A DNA stretch of 64,000 bases from Plasmodium brasilianum (lineage: Eukaryota > Apicomplexa > Aconoidasida > Haemosporida > Plasmodiidae), in contig NC_090124.1 in NCBI RefSeq assembly GCF_023973825.1, forward strand, positions 1,419,501 to 1,483,500. The letters are read 5' to 3'. The position numbers and the translations under genes were made by a program. Below, one piece after another: positions 27,102-39,847 of the stretch; the first letter of the stretch is position 1; the number at the start of each line of letters is the position of its first letter. The notes under the pieces were generated by a model. The model had not been told where the DNA came from and did not search any database. It was given only the letters and a program-made list of their open reading frames with translations.

Positions 27102-30100
27102 ATGGATCCTAATAACATAAAGTTTTCAACAAATAATGAAAAGATTTGTCCTAATGATGTTGTGTTTAATAAAGTAATAAGTATGTCACATTTGGAAAGT
27201 AAAAAAAATAAGGGTGTACTGTTACATAATCCAAGTATAAACAACCATGAAATGAAAGATGAACAAAATTTCTGTAGAGCGCAATATGTTCTTGGCGTAA
27301 ATGGGGATAAGTACAGTAATTCCAACAAAGACTCTTCCGAAAACGCCATCAGTATGACAATCAATTTGCAGAATAAGAATGAGCCAAGAAGCTTGCATCA
27401 TAAAAATGAGGAGACCAATATGCGAGGTAAATATAATACGGATAAGAAAAAAAACAAAAACTACGTGAATATGTTTAAAACTAATATGAAGAATGTTATC
27501 AACAATATAATTAATAGGAGTTTAATATCAGGGGAAGTAAATAATAAGGACATAAATAATATAGAAGTGAACAAAATAAGTACAGAAAGAAATAAAGCGG
27601 AAAATAGGATACTATACAAACATGAAAGTATAGAGTTGTCTAATACAAATGGGAAAGGAAACGAAGTAAAATTTACACCTTTTAGTTCTGTTAAAACAGG
27701 AGAGATAAAAAAAATCAACAATGTAAAAAGTAGCAATAAAGAAAAAGATCCTTTACTTATTAAAAGATCATTGCTTAAATTAAAAAATGACGATAAACAA
27801 GTGAAAGGAATAAATATAGGAAAATGCTTTTCCTATAGTACAAATAAGCATATGCTTTTAAATGAAAATGTAAGTTGCAAGAATAATTTGGAAAAAGGCA
27901 AAAAGAGTGAGGAGGATGAGAATGATAATAATAATAATAATAGTAGTAGTGCATTAAGGTACAATAATGCAGTAATTAACTATAATGCAATAAATAGAAG
28001 TAGTGCAATAAATAGAAGTGGCACAATAAATAGAAGTAGTGCAATAAATAGAAGTAGTGCAATAAATAGAAGTAGCACAATAAATAGAAGTAGCGCAATG
28101 AATAGTAGTATCGCAATATATAGAAGTAGTGCAATGAATAACAATAATGATCCTACTACTAAGAGTACTACACTAAATGGAAACAATATGGCAGCAAATG
28201 AAGCAACAACTAGCGAACAGAACAAAGTAATTTCACGCATTTCTCTCATTAAACATAACAAGATAAACGAACTACATCCTAATTTGAAAAGAATAGCGTT
28301 AGATTCGAACATTTTAAATAATAAAATTAACCCAGCTGCTTGTGCACAAAACAACAGATTAAAGAAGAACGGGTTAAGGGAAAAAGTGAAAGAAAAAAAT
28401 AGATCTGTCCTATCAGGTATTAATAAAAATGAAAAGATTCAAAATAAAGCTAGTTTATATTGTCCTATGTATATATCAAAAAAAGAAAATTGTCAACGTC
28501 AAGAGAAAAGTAGGACGCCTATGAGTAATGACAGTTTTCATAGAAATCTAAAAAAAACATTAATTAATATTATTACGAACTCAACTAAAGACGAAAATGA
28601 CAGAGATTATGATATAATTAAGAAAGCATGTCCTGATTTTGTAAAAAAAAGCGATAATACTTTATATAAAAGTAGTTTATTAAATAAAGAGAAAAGGAAA
28701 CCAGAAAGTAAGTACTCTTCACCCTCAAATTTTATTAATGCAAATGAAAGAAAATTGCTACGAATAAACGAAGAAAACGTTGAAACAAAACAACAGTTAA
28801 TGAGAAGATATTCATCCTTAGTTCACAAGAGAAATTCTATATTTAAAAAAAAAGGTGCTACCGAAAGGTGTAGTGTTTCTATTAATGAAAAAATTGAAAA
28901 TGTAAGTGAAAATGTAAATGAAAATGTAAATGAAAATGTAAATGAAAATGTAAATGAAAATGTATGTGAAAATGAAAATAGCCAAAATAAACTAATCAAT
29001 GAGAGGAGTGAATTATCAGCATGTAAAAAGGAGAAAGTCGCTGGAACCAATGAGAAGAAAGCCGAGGACGAAACAGGTAGATCTAACATGATCTTACCAT
29101 TTATTACAACTCATAAATGTAAGCATGTGTCTAGCGTACTGTTTGAACGGAATAATAATATATGGGGAAAGAAAAATTCCCTATTCAGGAATAAAGAATC
29201 AGTGAATGGTAGTTCCCCTTTATCGCTAAAAAAAAGCACCATCGGTAATGATACTAGCATGATCCATACTAGTTCCGTCTATACTAGAATTAGGAAGCCT
29301 AGTAGTAATAATGTTAGAAGTGAAAAGCCTTGCAGTTATAATATTAGTAGTGGTAAATCTGATGGCAATCATGTTAGTAGTGGTAAACCTAGTAATATGC
29401 AGAGCAGTACACCTAGGGGTAATTATCGTAGTGGTAATATGTATAAACCTAGTGCCAGCCCAGTGAAAGCTGTACAGAATAAAAGTAATGCATTACCAAC
29501 AAACATATATAAAAGAGCAAGCACAATGAATATGCCAATACAAAAAATGAATATTTTAGATTCAAATAAAGATTTAGCAAATGGTAGGGAAATAGTGAAT
29601 GCTCCAATGAATCAGAATGCTAATGAACTAAGAAAATGGTTTAATGTTAAAGCTCAAAATAAGTTGACTGGAAATGTGAGGGAAAATTTTACCCCCCAGA
29701 ACAACAAACGTGTGAAGGATTATTCGGACGCATTAAAATTATCTTTAAGCAAAAAATATGGTGGTACATTAAAGAATGAGCGATACTTGCAGTTAGGTAT
29801 TAATCATGAAAAAATTTCGAAGCCTAAGGTTAGCGAAAAAATGAAGCATAATGCTGCTACTGATAATGCTGCTACTGATAATGCTGCTGCTGATAATGCT
29901 GCTACTGATAATGCTGCTACTGATAATGCTGCTACTGATAATGCTGCTACTGATAATGCTGCTACTGATAATGCTGCTACTGATAATGCTGCTACTGATA
30001 ATGCTGCTGCTGATAATGCTGGTACTCATAACTCGGTTTATGAGCCAGATGATGACAAAACTGTCGGTGCTAAACATGGCGGTGATAAAATAGACACCAC

Positions 30101-32636
30101 ACCACTCAGTATCGATATAAATATAAAGAATTATGAACACGATGCAGTTCTAATAAGTGAAAGAAAAAATGGTAAATATAAAGGTGACATTTCATCAGAA
30201 CCAACTAGCTTTCACAAAACGTATATATATAAACATACTAAAGAGAATAATTTAACTATGGTAAAAAACAGCCTGATTGAGCAAGGTAATTATATTACAG
30301 GAGCACCGAACATAACATATGGAAAAGAAATTGTAACTAATTCGGACCTTAAAAAGTATAACTCAAACAAAAAGTATATAAAAACAGATGATATTCTACC
30401 TTATGAGCAAATTAAATGTGTTACCAATATAATGGAAAATGAATTCAAACATGGTATGAACAAAACAAATACTGATAAGGTAACTACAAATTCTGGTGAT
30501 ATAACCAGTTATATAAACAGTTTAACTGATGAAAATTCTGCATTAATATATGATCAACAAAATGAAAAGACTATAAATCATCTGGACCTTGACAAAGCAA
30601 ACGACGTGTGCCACAGAGATGGAAGTAAATATTCATCTAATGAGGAGCTTATATGTACATACGAGAACATCAAAAGGAAGCATGGGTCTACAGGCGCACG
30701 ACAAGGTGGCACAAAGGGGAAGAGTTCTAGTGAGAATGAAAAATTGGAAGAAAAATTGGCGGAAAGTTTATCCAAGAAACTACACGAAAATATTGTAGAT
30801 AACTCTACCCAAAATGATCAAATGAGCGGTACCAAAAATAATTTTACGCTTAATTTGGGAAAAGAAAAAAGGACGGATATTAACAACCTGGAAGCATTTA
30901 AATATGCTAAAGAAATAAAAAGTCATTATAACATAGAAGTAAAGATAAAAAAAGAACTAATTGAAAATGAATCAGCTAAGAATGATAACACCGATGCTCT
31001 AAATTTTGAGTGTCCTACTAACAATATGGACAAAAAAGAAAAGGAAAAATATGAGGAAAATTGTAACAAAATTGACCATGTATATATAAAAAAAGAATTT
31101 ACAGTTGATGACTCAGATGCAAGAAAAAGGAAATATTTCATAAACGAAGTAAAAATCGATGAAGGGATAAACAAAGACGAAAAATACGATAAACACGATA
31201 AACAGTTAAAACAATTGCTTTTAAATCGTAAAAATAACTTAGAAAAAAAGCTTCAACAAAAGGATGATTTGTCAGCTAGTGATGCACATGTAAATAAGTT
31301 AGCTCCTTCAAATGATTATCATATGGAAGAGGTTGTATCGAAGGAGAAAATAAATGAAAAGGAGATAAATTTGTCCAAGGATAACAACAACGGCGTTACA
31401 GTGTTGCTCTTAGACAATGATGCATTGAAAAGAAAGAGCGAACAAGAAAAGGAGCAAAAGAATACAGAGAATACTTTAACTGGTAAAAACAAGAGCATTT
31501 CAATAATTGGGGGAAATAATAGAACTAAAAAGTTCTTACTGCACTATAGCATATGCAAAATTAAAAAAAAAAATGACAAAAAGGCATACACAAAAAAAGG
31601 GGTAAACAAAGGAAATAATGATGAGATAAATGGAAAAAATGCTGACGAAATAAATGGAAAAAATGCTGACGAAATAAATAGAGAAAATGCTGACGAAATT
31701 AATAGAGAAAATGCTTACGAAATTAATAGAGAAAATGCTGACGAAATTAATAGAGAAGATGCTAACGAAATAAATAGAGAAGATGCTGACGAAATAAATA
31801 GAGAAGATGCTGACGAAATAAATAGAGAAAATGCTGACGAAATAAATAGAGAAAATGCTGACGAAATAAATAGAGAAAATGATGACGAAATAAATAGAGA
31901 AAATGATGACGAAATAAATAGAGAAAATGCTGACGAAATAAATAGAGAAAATGCTGGTGAAATTAATAGAGAAAATGATGACGAAATAATTAGAAAAAAT
32001 GATGACGAAATTAATAGAGAAAATAATAACCCGGTAGAAACAAATGAACGTAGTGAAATTGATGCTTACAGGGATAATATTATTATTCCTATCTCAGAGG
32101 ACCAAATGATCGAGGAAAAAATTAGTGATTTAAATATGCCACAATCGTGTAATGAAAATTTTTCTTTACATAAATATGGGAACGTTGTGACGAATCCAAA
32201 TAAGAGCAGTACTTACAATTTCTTTTCAAATCGCAAAAAAAAATATTACAATTTTAGTTTAATTAATCATAAAATTAATGTGGGCAAGAGAGTTACAAGG
32301 TTATGGAAAGAAAAACAAAATGAAATGAAAAAAGCAACTTGTGTCTTAAAAGATAAAGCTCAACTGGGAGTTACTAATACAGAGGTATTTCCTGCTAAGA
32401 AAAATAATGAAAAAGAACAAGGTAAATATAAGAAAAAACGAAAATTTGAAAATTGTATGACCAATATGACGACTTCACACAAGTTTAGGAAAAAAAAAAA
32501 AATTAAACTGAGTTACTATCCATCGAAAAAATGGGACAATGTGTGCAACAGAGATAAAAGGAAACACTTCAAGGAATGTGAAGCGAAAGAAGTGAATGAG
32601 GAAAGAAAAAAAAAAAAAAAAAAAAAAAATGTGTAA
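27102..32636 (+). CDS. Giant unknown protein, 5' segment (probably continuous with the next entry)
   Basis: Function not recognised. The frame is open from 26991 (after a TAG at 26988). The first in-frame ATG is 27102, and the residues before it look coding-like, so an upstream exon is possible. The protein is hydrophilic and almost wholly Asn/Lys/Glu/Ser-rich, with at least four in-frame minisatellites: an NRSSAI-type array (about 27975-28130), NENV (about 28900-28970), DNAAT (about 29848-30020) and DEINRENA (about 31615-32030). The last 150 residues are strongly basic and end in a Lys run and a stop only seven bases past a 24-A run (32606-32629). The next large frame starts in that same run. 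With no room for a promoter or terminator between them, I read the two as one gene with a frame change. Confidence 0.8.
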   Translation: MDPNNIKFSTNNEKICPNDVVFNKVISMSHLESKKNKGVLLHNPSINNHEMKDEQNFCRAQYVLGVNGDKYSNSNKDSSENAISMTINLQNKNEPRSLHHKNEETNMRGKYNTDKKKNKNYVNMFKTNMKNVINNIINRSLISGEVNNKDINNIEVNKISTERNKAENRILYKHESIELSNTNGKGNEVKFTPFSSVKTGEIKKINNVKSSNKEKDPLLIKRSLLKLKNDDKQVKGINIGKCFSYSTNKHMLLNENVSCKNNLEKGKKSEEDENDNNNNNSSSALRYNNAVINYNAINRSSAINRSGTINRSSAINRSSAINRSSTINRSSAMNSSIAIYRSSAMNNNNDPTTKSTTLNGNNMAANEATTSEQNKVISRISLIKHNKINELHPNLKRIALDSNILNNKINPAACAQNNRLKKNGLREKVKEKNRSVLSGINKNEKIQNKASLYCPMYISKKENCQRQEKSRTPMSNDSFHRNLKKTLINIITNSTKDENDRDYDIIKKACPDFVKKSDNTLYKSSLLNKEKRKPESKYSSPSNFINANERKLLRINEENVETKQQLMRRYSSLVHKRNSIFKKKGATERCSVSINEKIENVSENVNENVNENVNENVNENVCENENSQNKLINERSELSACKKEKVAGTNEKKAEDETGRSNMILPFITTHKCKHVSSVLFERNNNIWGKKNSLFRNKESVNGSSPLSLKKSTIGNDTSMIHTSSVYTRIRKPSSNNVRSEKPCSYNISSGKSDGNHVSSGKPSNMQSSTPRGNYRSGNMYKPSASPVKAVQNKSNALPTNIYKRASTMNMPIQKMNILDSNKDLANGREIVNAPMNQNANELRKWFNVKAQNKLTGNVRENFTPQNNKRVKDYSDALKLSLSKKYGGTLKNERYLQLGINHEKISKPKVSEKMKHNAATDNAATDNAAADNAATDNAATDNAATDNAATDNAATDNAATDNAATDNAAADNAGTHNSVYEPDDDKTVGAKHGGDKIDTTPLSIDINIKNYEHDAVLISERKNGKYKGDISSEPTSFHKTYIYKHTKENNLTMVKNSLIEQGNYITGAPNITYGKEIVTNSDLKKYNSNKKYIKTDDILPYEQIKCVTNIMENEFKHGMNKTNTDKVTTNSGDITSYINSLTDENSALIYDQQNEKTINHLDLDKANDVCHRDGSKYSSNEELICTYENIKRKHGSTGARQGGTKGKSSSENEKLEEKLAESLSKKLHENIVDNSTQNDQMSGTKNNFTLNLGKEKRTDINNLEAFKYAKEIKSHYNIEVKIKKELIENESAKNDNTDALNFECPTNNMDKKEKEKYEENCNKIDHVYIKKEFTVDDSDARKRKYFINEVKIDEGINKDEKYDKHDKQLKQLLLNRKNNLEKKLQQKDDLSASDAHVNKLAPSNDYHMEEVVSKEKINEKEINLSKDNNNGVTVLLLDNDALKRKSEQEKEQKNTENTLTGKNKSISIIGGNNRTKKFLLHYSICKIKKKNDKKAYTKKGVNKGNNDEINGKNADEINGKNADEINRENADEINRENAYEINRENADEINREDANEINREDADEINREDADEINRENADEINRENADEINRENDDEINRENDDEINRENADEINRENAGEINRENDDEIIRKNDDEINRENNNPVETNERSEIDAYRDNIIIPISEDQMIEEKISDLNMPQSCNENFSLHKYGNVVTNPNKSSTYNFFSNRKKKYYNFSLINHKINVGKRVTRLWKEKQNEMKKATCVLKDKAQLGVTNTEVFPAKKNNEKEQGKYKKKRKFENCMTNMTTSHKFRKKKKIKLSYYPSKKWDNVCNRDKRKHFKECEAKEVNEERKKKKKKKNV
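29848..30020 (+). repeat. 15-bp coding minisatellite (DNAAT repeats)
   Basis: About eleven copies of GATAATGCTGCTACT, with a few GCTGCT variants, in frame inside the giant gene. Confidence 0.93.
31615..32030 (+). repeat. 24-bp coding minisatellite (DEINRENA repeats)
   Basis: About seventeen copies of an eight-codon unit translating as DEINRENA, with single-base variants (ENDD, EDAD, GKNA), in frame inside the giant gene. It forms a highly charged Asp/Glu/Asn/Arg stretch. Confidence 0.93.
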
Positions 32637-35600
32637 TACCAAGTGTATGCTTAAGTATAAAAAGGGCAATAGTAATATGCAGCAAAATCGAATTTTATTA
32701 AATACTGATGAAGAGAATGGAAAGCAAAAAAAAAAAGAAAAAAAAAAGAAAATAAAAAAAAATGAAATAAAAATAAATGAATTAAAAATTAATGAAATAA
32801 GAATAAATAAAATAGCAAATGTACAGGAGGAAGTACAAAAGAAGTACACAGACAAGGGTAGTGAAAACATCTTCTTTTATGAACATGAATGGGTAACCAT
32901 AATTTTGCGAATTATAAATAATAACAATTTCCATTTAGCAGAAAAATTGATGATTTTCATTTTTCAAAAAGAGGAACAGTTATATAGACAGTATTTTATA
33001 GAAGCTAAGGAAGAAGCGTTAAATAACAGGGAAGGTAAGAAATGTAACAAAAGCGACTGCACAGGGGTGAATGGATGTATAAACAAGAATACAAATAAAA
33101 GCTGCACCAGCAAGAATGGTCAAGATGAAAGATTCTGCATAGGAAATAATGATACTGAAGATGGATATTATGGAGGTTGCAATGATCATAATGGCGATAG
33201 TCGTGAGTGCAGAGCTGAGGGGAAGAGAAAGGGGAAGAACCTTTCTCCTTTCATGGAACAAATATTTGACAACTGCCCTCAGGAATGGCCTCTCTTAGAT
33301 GTAGGTATTCTGATTATAGTTTCTCAAATCGTTTGTTACATTTTTAACATGAACAAATGGGACATATTTTATGAGGGATGTAAAATATTTGAAAAGTACT
33401 GCATTGCAATTTTATTAAATTCTTCTTTGATTACATCTAAAAAGGATGGAAGCAGACTATTAATGTTTGAGCATGACTTTTTCTATAAAATAATTACACC
33501 AAGGGGGGGTGAGCCTAAAAGCGGTATTAGTAATGTTGGCTATACAGGCTGCAGTGGACGTATGAACAACATTTTGAACTACCACATGAATTATCTAACG
33601 AATGACTACCTTATTAAAGAGAAAACCATATTAGATGTAATATTTCTAGCCTTGGCATATTATATAACTGTTAGTCAGAATTTAAGTGAGTACATTGAAA
33701 AGAACAATATTCTGTGCTACTTAAACTTTTTTCAAAAAAATGCAGGTGTGAGGAAAAGGGGATTAACGAATGAAGATAGCGAAAGGGGAAAGAAGGAAAC
33801 AAAAAAGCGGGTAAATATGCCAGGAGATCGATCAATTAGACCAAATGGACCACATGGACCTGATGGATCTAATGGATCCAATGGATCAGACGGACCTAGT
33901 GAATCAACAAATAAAACAAAAGAAGCAGGGGGAGTGAACAAAATGGAACTATCCCTTGCTAACAGGCGGAGCATACAGAAAAGCAGATATGCCTTTTCCA
34001 GATTTTCCGAAAATTTGCAGAATAGAATAAAGGGAGAACCTCTGCAGCACGAAAAGAGCAAGATAAAAACGTACGAAAGGAATGTGAAAAGAAGGTTAAG
34101 CCTTCTTAGAACAACTAGATGTATAAGCGAAGTACAGAGGGGGAAGCATGTAAAGGGTAGTAGTAGTAGTAGCCGTAGAAGTAGCAGTAGTAGTAGATGT
34201 AGTAGTAGTAGCTGTAGTAGTAGTAGCTGTAGTAGTAGTAGTCGTAGTCGTAGTAGCTGTAGTAGTAGTAGTCGTAGTCGTAGTAGCTGTAGTAGTAGTA
34301 GTCGTAGTAGTAATAATGGTAGCCACGTTAAAAGGGGGGTATACGAAGGAATTGGTAGAGATAGTAGCATTAATGAGAGCTTATATGCTACAGAGTTACT
34401 TACGCAAAATGGGCATATAAAGAGAGAGGGAAACACCAAGGAACAGAGGAAATCTAAATCTAAAGGAGAAATGAATAGACAAAATATAGGAGCATGTGAT
34501 ATAGAAAACTTTTTCCTATTCAAGAATAACAAAATTAACACTATTGTCAAATACCATACGAATAGTGCCTTTGAAAAATTATTATGTTTAATAATTATCG
34601 AAATTTTTAACCTGATTTATGATACTAGAGAATACTCAGTGGAAAATATACTAATCATTAGAAAATTTTTTCGCGTTTTCCTTAATTATACACAGAAGAG
34701 ATTTATATATTGGTCAATACAAATGCACTCTGTGGAAGTGAGTGACCTAGTGGAACGTTGCTCACTGGAAATGTTGAATACCATTTTTACAGAAGACATA
34801 TTAAAAAATATAAATGTACAAAGTGTGGATGGAAAGGCTAGTATCGTTATGGATGAAGAGGAAGGGGGTGAAAAGAGTACAATTAAAAATTATAAAGAGA
34901 GTAATAAAATACTACCATTTCCTTGCAAAGTTTATGACAACTATTTTAATATGTGGATGTGGATTGAACGAATATTTAATGAAAATTTTTATGAAATTAA
35001 TAATCTAATGTACAACAATACATATCATTTTGAAAAGAATTATATAGAGAGCGGAGATATATATATCAACTATGGAAAAATAGAATTAATTAGTCATAAT
35101 ATTAAAAGGTTTTCTTCTTTGCAAAAACATAATTGCGCTATTTTAAAAAAATACTGGATCATATTTGGATTAAAAGTAAAAAACAAAAAAATGGAGAGTA
35201 GTAAGGAATGGTTATCCCCCAGTTCATTACTTACATACAACAGTTTTAGGGATACTACTACTACAGCTTCTAATAATAATAGTAATAGTAGCAGTAATAG
35301 TAGCAGTAATAGTAGCAGTGATAGTGACAGTAATAGGGACGGTAATAGGGACGGTAATAGGGACGGTAATAGGGACAGTAATAGGGACAGTAATAATGAT
35401 ATTCTCCGGGTAGCTACGCAGGATGCATTTAAAAATAAATCATTTTTTACTTTAGAAAAAAAAGACTACAGGCACGACATACTTACGTTTCATTTCTTAT
35501 CTTCCATAGAATCCATTTGTAACGTTTATCAATCGATGGAGGAAATACCATCATTCTTACATCTAAAAAATAAAAACCACTTGATAAATTGCATAATTAA

Positions 35601-37960
35601 GAAGAAGAGAGATGATGACAGTAGTATAAATTTAGTACGGGCGACTAGTACAAATGAGGGGAAACTCCTATCGTTAAGCAGTACCACTTCACTCTTCAAC
35701 AGGGATGGCAAAGATAACCAAGATAACGAAGGTGACAATGATAACACGGATAACAGGGACCAACATATAGGTAGTACTTATCCCCTAAACGAGGAATCAA
35801 ATGGCGACATCCTCTGGTTAAAGCAGTTAAAAAGAAGGCTAAAAATCTACGATATACAGTGGCATGAAGAATATGAAAAGAGATATTTAAATTTAGTTAT
35901 ATGTATGAAAATGATGAAGAATAAATTTAAAGACAACAAATTGTTTAACCATATTATGAAGTGTAATGTTTCGTCTATTTGGCTAAATAAGAATCAAATA
36001 TATCTCCAGTACATTCAAATAGCTATTAACTGTAAGTTCCTTTTAGGATCCTCTTACCATGACATCTACCTGTTCATAAAAAAAAATTATGCATTTGTTC
36101 TCAATCTAGTTTGGCGGAGCGTAAATAAGCAGGGGTCGGAAAAAAATAAAAAAAATAAACTAAAATATAGCAATATGGGAGGAAGCAAAATGAAACAAAA
36201 CAAAGAAACGGAAAGACTCACCAGTGCCAGTGACTTGTGTGCAATGGATGATGAGGCAAATACAAACCTTAACACATGCACCCAATATAAGTATAAAGAA
36301 AATTTGATCGATGAAAAATTTTTTGCTATGTCTTGGGAAATAGCTAATTTTTATTTCTGTATTCTTTACTACAAACTAAAACTAAGAAGTATATTAGTCG
36401 AGTTATTAAAATGGGTTGAATTTTTTGAAAAAGTAAAAAATAGTATAAAGTTTGAATCTTTTAAGTTTCGCTGCACTTCATATATCTTGCATATTTTAAT
36501 TTTTATGAACGATTATAAATATGCTCATAAAGTTGTAAAGCATAACTCGAAGTATTACTTTAAAGAGAGTCATCTGAGGAATGAAAAACTAGATGATAGA
36601 CAAGGAAAAGATGTCTGCTCCTATTGTGGAAGGGACCCACATCTGAGTAGTTACTCAAATTGGAGTAGGAACACCAATGTGTGTAACCGCCAATCAGGTA
36701 GGAAGGAAGCAAATAGAACAGCAGGTAATGAAATGGAGGAGGGCGTAAAAATGTACTGTAGTAGAAGTGTCTTTCCGTATGATGACAGAAAAAGCTTATA
36801 CTATGCACATATAATAAACAAATGTTATTTATACGAAAAATGGATCAATTTTTTGCTGAAAAAATATAATAGTTTAATTACGTATTTACTAATAAGGAAA
36901 AACATTATAAAATTAATTCTCTTTAATAGTAAAAATTTACGTTTTCTTATGATAAAGAAAAAGGAAAACATATCAGTAAAGAGAGTTAGTGCAAAAATGG
37001 TAAGACTACAACAGGTTATATTATCACTTTATTATTTATGTGTCAAGTTGTATAAAAATTATTATTATCATTCATCTATATTGCATTATAATACATCAAA
37101 ACAAATTTTAGATGCATCTAGATATTTAAATATTGTTATTAAAAAAAAAGAAATAACCATGAATTATATGAATTTATGTACTCGCCAGAAGGGGCAAAAC
37201 TTGAAAGAAGAAGCAAACAGTGACAAACCAAGTTGTTCGATTCATCATACATTATCAAATAACTTGCTACATGTAGATACTTTATGTAAGGACAACAACA
37301 ATAGAAACAGCAGTAAGGACAACAACAACAATAGAAACAGCAGTAAGGACAACGTCAACAATAACAATAACAATAATAATAATAATAATAATAGTATAAC
37401 AACATTTTTGAAAAATTATTCCTTAAATTATGGACAACATGATTATACGAACCTTACCGATGAAACGTCCACATATTCGAAGTTTCATTCAGGATATTAT
37501 TACCCAACTAATAGTAAAGAGAACAATGAAAATAACAATCAGGAAGAAAACTCCGACGATATGTTTTATATGCATGCACTAATTCTAAGTATACAAATAC
37601 AATACATCTTATCTATTTGTATCATTATTTGTTCGGACTTGTTTAATTTTCCAAAAAAAGTAAAAAGACTCATAAAAATAAATGATAAAAATACAAGTAT
37701 AAAAATTTCAAAAAATATGCACATGTACATGCTCTATGTCCCAACTTTATTTAATTATAAAATATTACGTAAACATTATAGAATAATTAATGGGTGTAAT
37801 TTTAATAAGCACAAGATGCAAATGAAAAGAAAAAAAAAAAAGAAAAAGAAAAAGAAAAGTACCATTGCTTATAAACGAAATGGTCATTTGGTCAGTACCT
37901 ATGCACAGAATATTCCTTGTACAGAAAAATTGAAAAAATCGAACGAACATTTCATTTTTG

Positions 37961-37991
<31 letters not shown>

Positions 37992-39294
37992 GAAAGTGAA
38001 AGGTTATACTAATAGAATGTATAACGATACATTTGATAACAATGATGATTACTATAATCAGAATGACTGTACGAATCTCACTTTTGTGTCAAGTGGACAA
38101 AATATTAAACCTGCTGATATGGTGGTATCTTCAAAATATTTACTGAATCGGACGTACAACAACAGTGCTGATGAACGATATAGCAGGGGGTGGAACTCGG
38201 ACACCATAGCTGGATCAATGAACAATAAGAAAAAGTTGGACAAATCAAACAGGTCGAAAGCGTTAAACAAATTGGGAAGGTCAAACAGGTCGGAAGCGTT
38301 AAACAAATTGGGAAGGTCAAACAGGTCGGACGCATCAAACAAGTCGGACTCGTCGAACAAATCGTACGCCATTTCCACCTTCAGTGACGTCGTTTCTGGT
38401 TCACATGGAAATACCATTCAGCCTCTTTTAATAAAAAAAAAAAATAGGGAAAAATATATACATTCTACAATATCAAAAGTAAAAAAAACAAATGAAAGGA
38501 ATATAAATACAAAAAATGGCTATCACATTTTAGTTAAGATTTCTACGTGGCTCAGCAAAAACTCAGCTTGCCAGCTTACCTGGATAGCACAGGTTTCTTC
38601 CTATTCATTTACTGTTCATTCCTTTCCCCCCGTTTTGTTTGTATGTACATTCGCTGTTTGATTTTTTTTTTTTTTTTTCGCGCAAAATGAGTTGTATTCA
38701 TATGTATATATATATATATATATATATGAGCGTACATGCGTGCGCCAATTTTTGTTTTCCTATTAGAAACTCTTCAAGATGTGTTTGCCCGAATTACTGT
38801 GCATCGCTCTAACTCTGCAAGCGAACATGTTTATGAGCAAAAGCATCTTAACGGTAAAAAAGGGGAAGAAACGGAGGAAACAAATATATATGTGTATATA
38901 CATATATGTATTATCCGAAGCATAAGCACGTATATACATACATACAAACATGTACGCACATATATATATATATATATATATATGTATGTGCTCATACACA
39001 AACCTACCTTAATCATTTTTTTTTTTTTTCTTTTGTTAGAACATAAAACGAATTGACAGAATTTTGAGGCTGTGTGCAGAGAGTCCTCAGCTCGTGTATT
39101 TTGCTACGGAGTCGTTAAATAATTACAAAAATAAACAAAATTTTAAGTTGTACAGAAATTATTTTAATATAAACAAAAAATATAGAAAAATATTTCTGAA
39201 AAAAAAAAAAGACATAAACAATTCTAGAGATATTCTGTACAAATTGTGCGAATATTTTTTGAAGCCAAGCGAGAGCAACAAGCTAGCTAATTAA
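32629..39294 (+). CDS. Giant unknown protein, 3' segment, three exons (probably continuous with the preceding entry)
   Basis: Function not recognised. Exons are 32629-38592, 38767-38853 and 39040-39294, all joined in phase 0 by GT-AG introns. The short middle exon (29 codons) and the last one (84 codons plus stop) replace an implausible read-through tail. If the segment were a separate gene its start would be the Met at 32629 or 32596. More likely it continues the preceding frame through the 24-A run. Hydrophobic helical blocks (about 32880-33000, 33290-33430, 34560-34720, 35860-36110, 36310-36560, 36790-37140 and 37560-37640) are separated by Asn, Ser and Lys inserts, including a Ser/Arg tract encoded by AGT/CGT triplets (34160-34315) and a 29-A lysine run (37961-37989) that keeps frame. 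One CSYC..D pair is too short to call a zinc finger. The combined product would be about 3,900 residues. Confidence 0.8.
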
Positions 39295-39847
39295 AAAGAG
39301 GCTATACACATACGTAGAGATATGGGTTTGTTAATGTATAAGTATGTATAAATATATATATGTAGGTAGGTACGTGTTAATAATATACATACGGACGCGT
39401 ACCTAATTCTAGTGCTGTTCTTTTTATGTAAAGAATTTATTTCATTGCACTAATATATACTTTCTTTTTTTTTTTTTTTTTTTGTGTGTTTATTTTAAAT
39501 TTTAATTTTTAAATCTATTTTTTAAAATTCATAAAATAATGGCGTAAGCTCTCAATATATTTATATGACACTTAAAAATAAACATAGGTAATTAATTTGA
39601 AAACGTTTGTAGTAGCCCTAATTCGTATGATTTTTTTAAAGAGAACAAAAAAATAAAATAAATAAACAGGTACATACGTTAATAAATAAATAAACAAGTG
39701 AGTGCACGAATAAAACAAATAATCGAAAAACATAAATTTGTAAATAGACGAATTCCACCAAGGAGTGGGCATATTGAAACATCTCCTTGTGTAGTTATCA
39801 AAGTGTTCCATATATATTTTTTTTTTTTTTTTTTTTTTTGTGAACTT
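39295..39847. other. Tail-to-tail intergenic region
   Basis: Lies between the 3' ends of the giant gene (+) and the beta-rich gene (-). It has poly-T runs (39464-39483, 39820-39839) and AT-rich filler. Nothing else is seen. Confidence 0.6.

Noticed and set aside
33732..34550. 272-codon minus-strand Leu-rich frame
   Set aside because: Antisense shadow of the Ser/Arg and Asn-rich low-complexity part of the giant gene.
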